From Chara braunii (lineage: Eukaryota; Streptophyta; Charophyceae; Charales; Characeae): 21,663 bases of DNA. The stretch lies in the NCBI GenBank assembly GCA_003427395.1, contig BFEA01000204.1:1708568-1730230 (forward strand). The letters run 5' to 3'. Each line of letters starts with the position of its first letter. The stretch's first letter is position 1. Positions 9,489 through 17,035 of this stretch are shown here, one piece after another. A program made the translations under genes and the position numbers. Below the pieces are notes generated by a model that was not told the DNA's origin, did no database searches, and was given only the letters and a program-made list of their open reading frames with translations.

Positions 9489-10582
9489 GCCCTTTGCCTG
9501 TTTCCCTGCAGACGATAACATTCCGGCACAGCGTACCCAGGCTTTGGACAATGCAAGCACATGCGCAGTGTGACTCTTCTCTCCCATTCCTTTTGACTAA
9601 TGCGGAGGGCTTCCCAAGGCTTGGTGGAAGCATCCTCCGGTTTCTCAGGGATCTTTGTATTCTTGGGGAGGTGTGCTATAGTTCCCCTACCCAAACCACG
9701 ATTAGGTCCCTTGCTTGAAGCAGTCATTTTAAAGGCATTGCATTTCTCTTCGGTAGTCATGTCATACTCAAGGGCTGATGTAGAACAACCCACGTCAGAG
9801 TCCGGCTCTAGATCGTCATCTAGAGACAGATCGTCCGCATAGGACTGATCCTCAGCCTCCCGATGTTCATGCAGGGCAAGCTGGTTGCTGCTTCCGAACC
9901 GCTTGTGTCGCGAGGTTCTACCTGCAGTGGGTGTTTTCGTACGCTTGGCGAGGTCCTTGGCTTCGAGGTTGACTAGATCCGTCAGTAGCTCACGCCAGGT
10001 TGTATGGTCCTTGAGTCCTAGCCGGGAGACATAGTCTTCAGGGGCCACTCCCATTACTACATCCATGCAAGACACGCCAGTCCATCCCAGGTTTGGAGTG
10101 GTGAACAGACCAGTCAAGTGCTGCTCCAAAGCCTGTATGGAAGTCTACTTTTGGCCCTTGAGGGCCTCAAGCTTAAGCCTTCCCTTGAGCGCATCGTGCT
10201 TATCTTGATACTGCGCGATGAGGAGGTCCTGAAGAGTACGTACAGGAGTTACTTTCAGCCACTTTGTCAGGTGCATCGTCTCATAACCTGCAATAACAGC
10301 TTGGAGTTCTATGAAACTCCGTTCAGCGGGCTCAGTATTTGTGCCCATGGTCATGCTCCGGTCTTCCTGCGGTGTTCGCAGTACCTCGAAGTATGGGCGC
10401 ATGGAGTTGATCCAAGATGTGATGTCCCCCTTCCCGTCGTACTTGAACGACAGTGTGGCCGCCCTCTTGTCCACTACAGGACCGCTGTCGAGCGCATCGA
10501 TCCGACACCGCACGGGGCAGTGCGGGACCCTCCCGGCCGCGTCACGCAGGAGTTGGTCTAAATCCTCGTCACGAATATACAT
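9485..10582 (-). pseudogene. gag: Gag of element A (nonsense-interrupted)
   Basis: The frame opens at 10582 (an ATG, reading MYIRDEDLDQ) and continues in one phase to TAG at 9485-9487. It is broken once by TAG at 10145-10147, and both halves stay in phase. The stop is a likely CAG-to-TAG change. The first half has a capsid-like stretch around LSFKYDGKGDITSWINSM. The second half has an acidic linker and then a single zinc knuckle, CLHCPKPGYAVPEC, at 9518-9559. This is C-X2-C-X4-Y-X4-C: the zinc-binding His is replaced by Tyr (TAC at 9533-9535, one transition from CAC). Gag normally packages RNA and forms the particle; this copy should give only a truncated capsid. The -1 frame that follows carries protease and pol. 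Confidence 0.8.
9500..9506 (-). promoter_or_regulatory. Candidate -1 frameshift slippery heptamer GGGAAAC
   Basis: In the gag phase the bases read G GGA AAC, a perfect X XXY YYZ heptamer. It lies four sense codons before the gag stop. The pol frame is in the -1 phase, as this signal requires. A 9-bp stem-loop follows (separate entry). Known retroviral -1 sites include this class of heptamer. A simple 1-base loss from a G run would give the same picture, so this is a candidate only. Confidence 0.45.
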
Positions 10583-10850
10583 GGAGCTTCCACAAGACGC
10601 TCCGGCCGAGTGCGCCAGTCATACCTCCCGCGAGCCCCTACGACAGGATAGGGCCTACGCGAGGCACGACTTACCTCCACCTTACGGGAGCTGTCACCTC
10701 CCTTCGGTGGGCGTATCCTCGTCGAGCTACCAGTCCACAGTACGAAAGTTGACCAGTTGCAATCGCAGAGGTGGGCCAGCCGAGGGCGTTTCTCGTTCGC
10801 TGTAGCATAGGGGGTACGCGCGATATTACGCCTCTATTGAACCCGCACGC
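10583..10850. other. Sequence upstream of element A gag, leader-like
   Basis: A GC-rich stretch between gag and the 420-bp tandem repeat. An element of this type should have a primer-binding site beginning TGG on the minus strand and then the 5' LTR here. I found neither, and nothing here matches the 3' LTR start TGTAATGACCCGCC. The open frames that cross it show no known domain. Confidence 0.45.
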
Positions 10851-11270
10851 GAACCGACACCTTGGGGGGATGAAGTCCCAAGCGGGACTCGACGTCGGTC
10901 GACTAGGACGTATCCCACTCACCATGTGCACACCACTCTAACAAACACAAAAATAAAACACACACNCATTCGCACACATGTACGAAACGACAACAAACAA
11001 ACAACGCGACAACACTCCTAGTCCCTTCAGTAACCGTCCCATAACCTTCTGACGCAGAAATCGGATAGGTGCTGTGCGCGAGACTTAGTATAAAAATCGC
11101 GCGGACGCAGGGCGTACTGATATCGACTAGCAATGCAAACGTACGCAAGTGGTCACAATGATGGCATACTATGTAGTACCCATACTCATGCGGTCCTCGT
11201 TAATCTCAAGGGTCGCATTCGACACTCAAGTGGCGGCCGACACGCGCCTTGAGAGTTAATCTCTCGACGC
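10851..11270 (+). repeat. 420-bp repeat, full copy 1, with TATA box
   Basis: Begins GAACCGACACCTTGGGG and ends with CTTGAGAGTTAATCTCTCGACGC. Near the start CTTGGG and CCCAAG form a small hairpin. A plus-strand TATAAAAA lies at 11089-11096, followed by GC-rich sequence, a layout like a Pol II promoter. One ambiguous base is at 10966. It is about 97% identical to copy 3 by eye. The unit is not recognisable as a known element. Confidence 0.8.
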
Positions 11271-11358
11271 GAACTGACACCTTGGGGGCCTGAAGTCCCA
11301 AGCGGGACTCGACGTCGGTCGACTAGGACGTATCCCACTCACCATGTGCACACCACTC
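11271..11358 (+). repeat. Truncated copy 2 of the 420-bp repeat (88 bp)
   Basis: Repeats the first 88 bases of the unit (GAACTGACACCTTGGGGG to CCACTCTAGCAAAC) and then jumps straight into the start of copy 3. The jump happens within short shared sequence (ACACC/CACACC), so a deletion between neighbouring copies is likely. Confidence 0.8.
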
Positions 11359-11778
11359 TAGCAAACACCTTGGGGGGCTGAAGTCCCAAGCGGGACTCGA
11401 TGTCGGTCGACTAGGACGTATCCCACTCACCATGTGCACACCACTCTAGCAAACACAAAAATAAAACACACACGCATTCGCACACATGTACGAAACGACA
11501 ACAAACAAACAACGCGACAACACTCCTAGTCCCTTCAGTAAGTGTCCCATAACCTTCTGACGCAGAAATCGGATAGGTGTTGTGCGCGAGACTTAGTATA
11601 AAAATCGCGCGGACGCAGGGCCTACTCATATCGACTAGCAATGCAAACGTACGCAAGCGGTCGCAATGATGGCATACTATGTAGTACCCATACTCATGCG
11701 GTCCTCGTTAATCTCAAGGGTCGCATTCGACACTCAAGTGGCGACTGACACGCGCCTTGAGAGTTAATCTTTCGACGT
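11359..11778 (+). repeat. 420-bp repeat, full copy 3, with TATA box
   Basis: Matches copy 1 with an offset of 508 bp over about 390 bases, with roughly ten substitutions. TATAAAAA is at 11597-11604. It ends in CTTGAGAGTTAATCTTTCGACG. Similar 81-codon minus-strand frames run through copies 1 and 3, but they follow from the high identity and have no recognisable content. Confidence 0.8.
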
Positions 11779-12594
11779 TGGACAATCGCCAAACGCGGTT
11801 GAAAACCACACCCTCTTCTGTACCCTGCGGAGAGTGGGTGGTTCACAGGTTCATACCTGTGGTGGCAATCGTCTCTTGTGGCCTTGGAGACCAGCTCCTT
11901 CACCTAGGGCCTGGAGAGATGGTCAAGGGGTTTGACTTTGACGATTGCCACAGACTACAACATCCAACCATAAAAACTCTAAAGAGCAAAGAACAAAAGA
12001 GGGTCTTCCTTTTCTCTCAAGACATACTCTAGTTAACCCTTGCGCACGATCACAGTAAACCATGCGAATACCCAAGGCGCATATAAATATATATATAAGG
12101 GTTATTTATATAGGACGATCACTTCTCACAGTCATAGTGGGACTCCTTTCAACCATATATATATATGTATGTGAGCGCAGGCAGTCAAATCCAAAGTCCG
12201 AATCACCAAACATACTCGCAATCACATCAAAGATTCAACCAAAAAGCCATGCACTACACGGGGTCAACTTCAACCATTCCTTGCACTTATACCTCTTGTC
12301 TTAGCCATGCAAGCCTCACTCTTGTACAACTCCTCAAATAAAATACTCAGTACTTTTCTTTAATTGGCCATTCAAATAAAGTCCGGGCGAAAACACAACA
12401 AAACAGTTCAAATCACAAGGCTAAAGCCTTTAGGTTGAGTGGCAGGAGTGGATTGGAGTTGAATCGTAAACCGACGAATCGACAACCGACCTGTTATCAG
12501 CGATAACAGAAGATGATCCTCTTAGGATCAAGGTGTAACCCAAATCCTGAATCAAACGATGAAGAGGGTCTGTAACACAAGACAGGTCAATCCC
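11779..12594. other. Non-coding spacer with inverted repeats and AT microsatellites
   Basis: A perfect 12-bp inverted repeat, GTGGCAATCGTC at 11862-11873 and GACGATTGCCAC at 11940-11951, has a 66-bp spacer. A perfect 7-bp hairpin, CACAGGT-TCAT-ACCTGTG, lies at 11844-11861. TA-rich microsatellites lie near 12082-12116 and 12154-12167. No protein-like frame. Confidence 0.6.
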
Positions 12595-12782
12595 CAGGCT
12601 AGATCTATAAGATCATGGAGAATAATCTCCATATCACGATCTCACTCAAGATCCACCTAATTAATTAAGGTCGAATCTACCTCTACGCAAGTGCCCAAAA
12701 GAAAGGGAAAACCCCGACAGAATCTCCTCTATACAGAGTGGATTTCCAGGATTGTCACCTGTCAAAATATAATCTAACGCCT
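12595..12782 (+). repeat. 188-bp tandem repeat, copy 1
   Basis: Starts CAGGCTAGATCTATAAGATC and ends AATATAATCTAACGCCT. It contains a perfect hairpin, ATGGAGA-ATAA-TCTCCAT, and TTAATTAA. The minus strand includes TTCTGTCGGGGTTTTCCC. It is followed at once by copy 2. Confidence 0.9.
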
Positions 12783-12969
12783 CAGGCTAGATCTATAAGA
12801 TCATGGAGAATAATCTTCATATCACGATCTCACTCAAGATCCGCCTAATTAATTAAGGTCGAATCTACCTCTACGCAAGTGCCCAAAAGAAAGGTAAACC
12901 CCGACAGAATCTCCTCTATACAGAGTGGATTTCTAGGATTGTCACCTGTCAAAATATAATATAGCGCCT
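12783..12969 (+). repeat. 188-bp tandem repeat, copy 2 (187 bp)
   Basis: Nearly identical to copy 1, with a one-base deletion in the AAGG(G)AAAACCCC tract and a handful of substitutions. One substitution weakens the hairpin (TCTTCAT in place of TCTCCAT). This is a recent tandem duplication. Confidence 0.9.
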
Positions 12970-13300
12970 TTTAAACTAAGAAAATTTCGGTAACGTTTCC
13001 CGTAGAAAAGGTGTCTTTCCAAAATCTATATTAGCCCGAATATAGAAACATAAATAATCTTCCACTTTCCAAAGTCAAATTTTGTCTAACTCCCTGAATT
13101 AGCAAAAATTTGGGCAGCACTTCCTTTACAAAGGGAGACTTCCCAGATTTTTACTAAGCCATATATAAAATTTAGACAAGTTGAACTTTGAAAAATCAAA
13201 AGTTGACTACCTCCTTGGATTTGCAGAAATTTCGGCAGCGTTTCCCGTAGAGAAAGTAGCTTACCAAAATTTATACAAGACCAAGTATAACAAAAGATAG
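12970..13300 (+). repeat. Three diverged 122-bp tandem repeats
   Basis: Cores of the form AAAATTTCGG(C/T)A(G/A)CGTTTCCCGTAGAAAA..CTTTCCAAAATTTATA start near 12981, 13105 and 13226, spaced 124 and 121 bp. The middle copy is the most changed (TTTGGGCAGCACTTCC). Sequence between the cores is also shared, for example CAAAGTCAAATTTTG and GAAAAATCAAAAGTTG, both followed by CTA(A)CTCC(C/T)T-like bases. Confidence 0.75.
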
Positions 13301-13560
13301 CAGAAAACGTGGAATTGATCTAAGTAAAATAAAGTTAGCTCAGAAAATGCAAAAATTTGAACTAACTCGTATCACTCTAACACGTGGTGAGTCTCTAAAG
13401 CAACTACCTGTCAAACTGAAACTCAGACGAAGTAGTGATCTCACTCAGCCGCATGCAAGCCAAATCACAAAGGTAAGTACTCTCACCAACCCAAGTCACC
13501 CTTGGCAAACAATAGTTCGTAGTCTTTCAATGATTTATCCCTTTATACCCGGCTTACATA
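13301..13560. other. Spacer between the 122-bp repeats and the hairpin array
   Basis: No protein-like frame. From about 13485 (CCCAAGTCACCCTTGG) the sequence weakly resembles the stretch between hairpin copies 3 and 4 (CCCAAGTTACCTTC), so the array unit may start here. A consensus 5' splice site, AAAGGTAAGTA, lies at 13467-13477 (plus), without a matching gene. Confidence 0.4.
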
Positions 13561-13567
13561 GGGCATC

Positions 13568-13603
13568 GAGTTAGGCCATTCATCTTAGAAACAATGTCAA
13601 CTC
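13568..13603 (+). other. Hairpin array, copy 1
   Basis: GAGTT (13568-13572) pairs with AACTC (13599-13603), GG (13574-13575) pairs with TC (13597-13598, one G-T) and CATT (13577-13580) pairs with AATG (13593-13596). Single-base bulges are at 13573 and 13576. The apical loop is CATCTTAGAAAC (13581-13592). Confidence 0.7.
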
Positions 13604-13660
13604 TTTGCCTTAATTATACACGAACAGGTTGCACAACTACTTTTCTCTTCATTGGGCATA

Positions 13661-13697
13661 TGACCAAGCCATTCGTTTTAGAAACAATGCTTAGTCA
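13661..13697 (+). other. Hairpin array, copy 2
   Basis: TGAC-C-AAG on the left pairs with CTT-A-GTCA on the right, with one C/A mismatch. A bulged C lies at 13669. CATT (13670-13673) pairs with AATG (13686-13689). The loop is CGTTTTAGAAAC (13674-13685). The outer stem differs from copy 1 but still pairs. Confidence 0.7.
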
Positions 13698-13767
13698 CCC
13701 TGATCTATTCAAATAACCAAGTTATATATACTTCTCTGAACTTTAATCTTCAAAAATGAGCGTAGGA

Positions 13768-13798
13768 CTGAGTCATTCATCTTAGAAACAATGCTCAG
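13768..13798 (+). other. Hairpin array, copy 3
   Basis: CTGAG (13768-13772) pairs with CTCAG (13794-13798). A bulged T lies at 13773. CATT (13774-13777) pairs with AATG (13790-13793). The loop is CATCTTAGAAAC (13778-13789). Confidence 0.7.
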
Positions 13799-13860
13799 CT
13801 GGCCCAAGTTACCTTCAATTATAGCTCTTAGTTATACTCCTTTAATTTGTGATAAGGCTA

Positions 13861-13897
13861 TAGTCAGACCATTCGTCTTAGAAACGATATCTGGCTA
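13861..13897 (+). other. Hairpin array, copy 4
   Basis: TAGTCAGA (13861-13868) pairs with TCTGGCTA (13890-13897), including one G-T pair. A bulged C lies at 13869. ATT (13871-13873) pairs with GAT (13886-13888), where the inner pair has become T-G. The C/A at 13870/13889 does not pair. The loop is CGTCTTAGAAAC (13874-13885). Confidence 0.7.
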
Positions 13898-14317
13898 GCC
13901 TTGTTCTCATAAACATGTAATCGGACTCGACTTATTCACTCTGTTCATGCATGTAAACAGCGATACAGTAAACTGGCGACAAGCGCCCACACAGTACTCA
14001 GAGATATCGTAACCAGATAAAAATTCTCTTGTAATTGGCTATGGCGACTGTGCGCCCAAACAACTCACTGTTCACACTCTGGATCACCCTGGATGTCCCA
14101 CGCACATCACTCTGAACGCACACACAGTACACACACACTGCGCTCTACACTAAGCTATGGTAGCTATGGCTGCCGCTACCTATCGCTATGTCTACCCTGC
14201 TTCACTCTCGCCCACTTCGTCTTCGGGCCTCCTGCAGACGTCCTTGCACTAGACGTTGAGGCAGCGCTACCGCATGGCTTCCGCATGAATGAATGAATGG
14301 CTGGACGCAGCCTCTTG

Positions 14318-14324
14318 ATTTATA
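14318..14324 (-). promoter_or_regulatory. TATA box in the LTR of element B
   Basis: TATAAAT on the minus strand, in AAGTATAAATCAAG, about 510 bases inside the presumed LTR and in the same orientation as gag-pol. It is a plausible core promoter of the element, inferred from position and match to consensus. Confidence 0.45.
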
Positions 14325-14533
14325 CTTATGTGCCTCGCTGGTCTGTCATGTGTCCCCTGGCCCACGGTGCACACAGTCCCAGACGGTACTTGCTTGACTG
14401 GACTGGACTGGGTGGACTGGGACTGCTGACTGTACGAGGTGGACTGCCACCACTTGACCACTTGCCTCTGTCTAACGTAGGCTGACTCCGAAAGGCCACT
14501 TCTAGAACTCTCTGTTTTGGCCTTTCGGTACTG

Positions 14534-14735
14534 TAGCAGGTTCAAAAGCTACGACTTTGCCCTTTCAGGTAAGTAGCAGCTACGACCTTGACCCTTCGGA
14601 CAGTCTACAGCTACGACCTCTAGGCTGTCTAGACTTCTACCCGACAGGTCTACAGTTCGAATCTCCTCTACCCTGTAACCTACGAAATCCTACCTACCAT
14701 TGGCAGTCCTACAGGTCGCAGGTTCAAATCTACGG
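14534..14735 (+). repeat. Five degenerate short repeats with TACAG..TTCGAATCT/ACGACCT motifs
   Basis: Related segments begin near 14534, 14572, 14602, 14648 and 14708 (GTAGCAGGTTCAAAAGC, GTAGCAGCTACGACCTT, GTCTACAGCTACGACCT, GTCTACAGTTCGAATCT, CCTACAGGTCGCAGGTTC). Some resemble the tRNA B-box GGTTCRAATC, but no cloverleaf forms. They lie inside the presumed LTR of element B. Confidence 0.45.
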
Positions 14736-14867
14736 GTTGACACTGGTACTGTACACAGGTAAGATGGGGAACTAGGGATCGAGCCCTGGGATCTGCATCA
14801 GCTACTGCGAACTGGTGAATACCGTTTCACTCCCGCCGGCCTAAATTCGAGGTCCTCCGAGAAAATT

Positions 14868-17035
14868 TCAGTCCAAGGCAGGACCTTTACCTCTCTGTCG
14901 TCTCTCGTAGGCCCGAACTATATCGGGAGCCGTCTCTAGAAGTTCAGATCTCGTAAACCAGCGGTTGTCTTCCGGTTCCTGATAACTAAAATGAACCTTG
15001 TACTGTTTCTGTGGACATCCCCTACCTCCAGTCCTGAAGACATCTTCAGCCACTATACCATCGATGTCATATCTTCCATCCATATCTGGTGGGATCATCG
15101 ACCTACAAGATGGAAACTGATCACTTGTTTGATAAGGTAGCAACTTCGATGCATGGAAAACTGGGTACGTGTGGAGGTGTGCTGGGAGTTCTATGGTGTA
15201 GGACGGCCCATCTTCTCCGCCTTTGACTTCCAAGACTGGCCACGGTTCTCTATAGGTGGGCAGTAACTTCTGCGAGATGTTCTCCTCAGGTGTAAACTCT
15301 TTAGAACTGACCCAGACTAAGTCACCTACTTGAAACTGTGAGGGGCGACGATGCTTATTGGCTTGCTCTATCATCTTGTGCTGGGCCTTCCTGAGGTTTT
15401 CTACAACAGTAGCTAGTTCTTTTTCATGTTGCACAGCAAACTCCCTGGTCCCGGGCGGCAATCTGTGGATCTGATCCCGGTTGAGTCCCTCAAACGGTCT
15501 GCGCGGTCTAAAGGACTTGTGCAGTTCGTTGGGAGTGCGGCAGGTGGACAAATGCACGCTGTTGTTATACGCACTAGCTACTTTAGGGAACATCTCATCC
15601 CAGTTAATCTGATCTGGCCTAATGTACATGCGCAGAACTTGCTGTAGGATCTTGTTCATTTGTTTTGTCTGACCGTTAGTCTCTGGATGGCGGTCGGACG
15701 GCATCAACAACTTAGATCCATACACTCCCATGAGTTCTTGCCAGTTCTGGCTGGTGAAGCGACTATCTCTATCGCTAACTATTGACAGTGGGATTCCATT
15801 CTCACTAACCCAACAGTCAAAAAACTTCTGTATTACTAAATCTATACGCGCCTCTGAAGGGAAAGGAACAAAAACTGCGTACTTACTAAAACGGTCAACT
15901 ATGACCATGACTTGGCTCTTGCCATGCCTGCTCTTGACCTGAGTGTCCATGAAGTCGATNGACACNGAGTCTCNCGGCTGATCCGGAATGGGCAAGGGTC
16001 TGAGAAGACCTAACGGGGCACGCGTAGAAGTCTTGTTACGCTGGCAGACTTTACAACTGCGAACATACTCTATGCAGTCATTCGTCATCCCTGGCCAGGT
16101 ACATGCGCACATCAGATTGGCTAAAGTCTTCTGCCAACCAAAATGACCCTCTGTGTCGTAGCATTCTCCCAAAATCAAACTACGGACCTCTTCACTATTG
16201 GGAATGCACAGGCGGTCAAATACATTAGTCTTCTCAAAAAGCAACCCTTCCGTAGTGCGGTAGTTTGGCTCAGTCTCTGGGGCCTCCTTGACCTTCTTGA
16301 GGAGGTCACTATAGATAGGGTCTTGTGCATAGGCTTCTCTAATCTTCTGCTGTAGGTCCTTCCCTATGTCTAAGTAATGCACTATTGCCCCAAAGTAATC
16401 AGCTCTCCTACTTAGAGCATCCGCAACTACGTTATACTTCCCCTTGACTGGCTTGAGCTCAAAGTCGTACTGATCTATCTCTGCGGCCCACCTAGTAAGC
16501 TTAGGTGTCATCTTGGCCTGCGTCTTTAACCATCTTAACGTCTCATGATCGGAATAGACTTTGAAGTGCCTCCCAAGCGAGTAGTGCTTCCAGTGTTCTA
16601 AGGTTTGCCTGAGAGCGTAGAGTTCCCTCTCATAGGTAGATGTCGCGACCTTTTCTGAAGGCATCCTGGCGGACATGAACTCTACGGGTCTATAACCGTT
16701 GCCATCGTCTTGCTGCAACACCGCGCGTATGCCGTACTGGCGAGCATCCGTTGTGACGACAAAGGGCAAGGACGGATCGGCTACCTTAAGGATCGGGTAC
16801 TCTATCAACGCCTGCTTTAACTTCTCCATGGCAGACGTGCAGTCCTTGTCCCACTTCCAGATGGTCTCTTTCCTCAACAATCTGTGAAGGGGCGCAGCGA
16901 TGGTGGAGAAGTTCCTCACGAACTTCCTGTAGTAATTAGCTAAGCCCAGGAACGAGCGCAACTGTGTTAGCGTACGTGGCGTAGGCCAATCTCTAATCGA
17001 TGCGATTTTACAATCTTCTGGTTTAATGCCGTCTC
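14868..17035 (-). CDS. pol: C-terminal RT, RNase H, integrase and tail of element B
   Basis: It resumes after the duplication ([19 protein letters not shown]) and continues as LRSFLGLANYYRKFVRNFS. RNase H: TTDARQYGIRAVLQQ (the usual S and G are both Arg), ERELYALRQ, SDHETLRW and VADALSRR. In the integrase zinc domain the first His is Tyr (CYDTEGHFGWQKT, TAC at 16158-16160); the second His and CKVC remain. The core has IDFMD and SDRDSRF, but the catalytic Glu is Lys (NGQTKQMN, AAA at 15663-15665). The GPY/F module has EPW for GPW. A chromodomain-like tail (KQYKVHFSYQEPEDNRWFTR) ends at TGA, 32 bases before the presumed LTR. As written this integrase should be catalytically dead. Confidence 0.88.

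Larger units (their letters stand above)
9351..9587 (-). pseudogene. Gag-protease linker of element A in the pol phase
   Basis: This open stretch overlaps the end of gag in the -1 phase and continues with an E/S/P-rich linker (AKGVEESSTLSTTREAEQ) up to a TAA at 9351-9353. After that stop the same phase resumes (PWEETKEVDFHSHLEYWLQF) and runs straight into protease. The part that matters starts near 9506. The TAA is probably a one-base change from a sense codon such as CAA. Confidence 0.6.
5592..10582 (-). mobile_element. Element A: Ty3/gypsy chromovirus-like retrotransposon, internal region
   Basis: The internal region runs minus-strand from gag (10582) to just past the integrase stop (5625). 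The order Gag, CCHC-type knuckle, protease, RT, RNase H, integrase, GPY/F, chromodomain-like tail is that of Ty3/gypsy (Metaviridae) elements. Four interruptions are visible: TAG at 10145-10147, a -1 frame change around 9500, TAA at 9351-9353 and TGA at 6918-6920. The 3' LTR start is recognisable, but no matching LTR or primer-binding site is found above 10582, so the 5' end looks lost or rearranged. Otherwise the frames are long and well conserved, suggesting recent activity of the family. Confidence 0.9.
14050..14836 (-). mobile_element. Probable 3' LTR of element B (boundaries approximate)
   Basis: On the minus strand, just after the integrase stop (14868) comes GGCCGGCGGGAG and then TGAAACGGTATTCACC, a plausible short purine-rich primer followed by an LTR beginning TG near 14836. 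About 510 bases further on lies GTATAAATC (TATA box, 14318-14324), followed by a TTCA microsatellite. That fits a U3-R order. The region also holds GACTG-rich repeats (14393-14445) and five degenerate repeats (separate entry). The CA end is not seen, and no second copy is present up to 21663. Confidence 0.45.

Noticed and set aside
10903-11656. Two similar 81-codon minus-strand frames in the tandem repeat
   Set aside because: Their similarity follows from the 97% identical repeat copies; there are no domains and the codons are unremarkable.
13568-13897. Hammerhead-like ribozyme in the hairpin array, because of GAAAC in the loop
   Set aside because: The CTGATGA box and the three-stem arrangement are absent on both strands.
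13568-13897. CRISPR-like array
   Set aside because: Eukaryotic context; only about 20 bases are conserved per unit, spacing is irregular (93-104), and the conserved part is a hairpin loop with variable arms.
14538-14735. tRNA genes, because of GGTTCAAATCT and GTTCGAATCT motifs
   Set aside because: T-arm pairing fails and no other arms are found; the motifs are part of degenerate short repeats.
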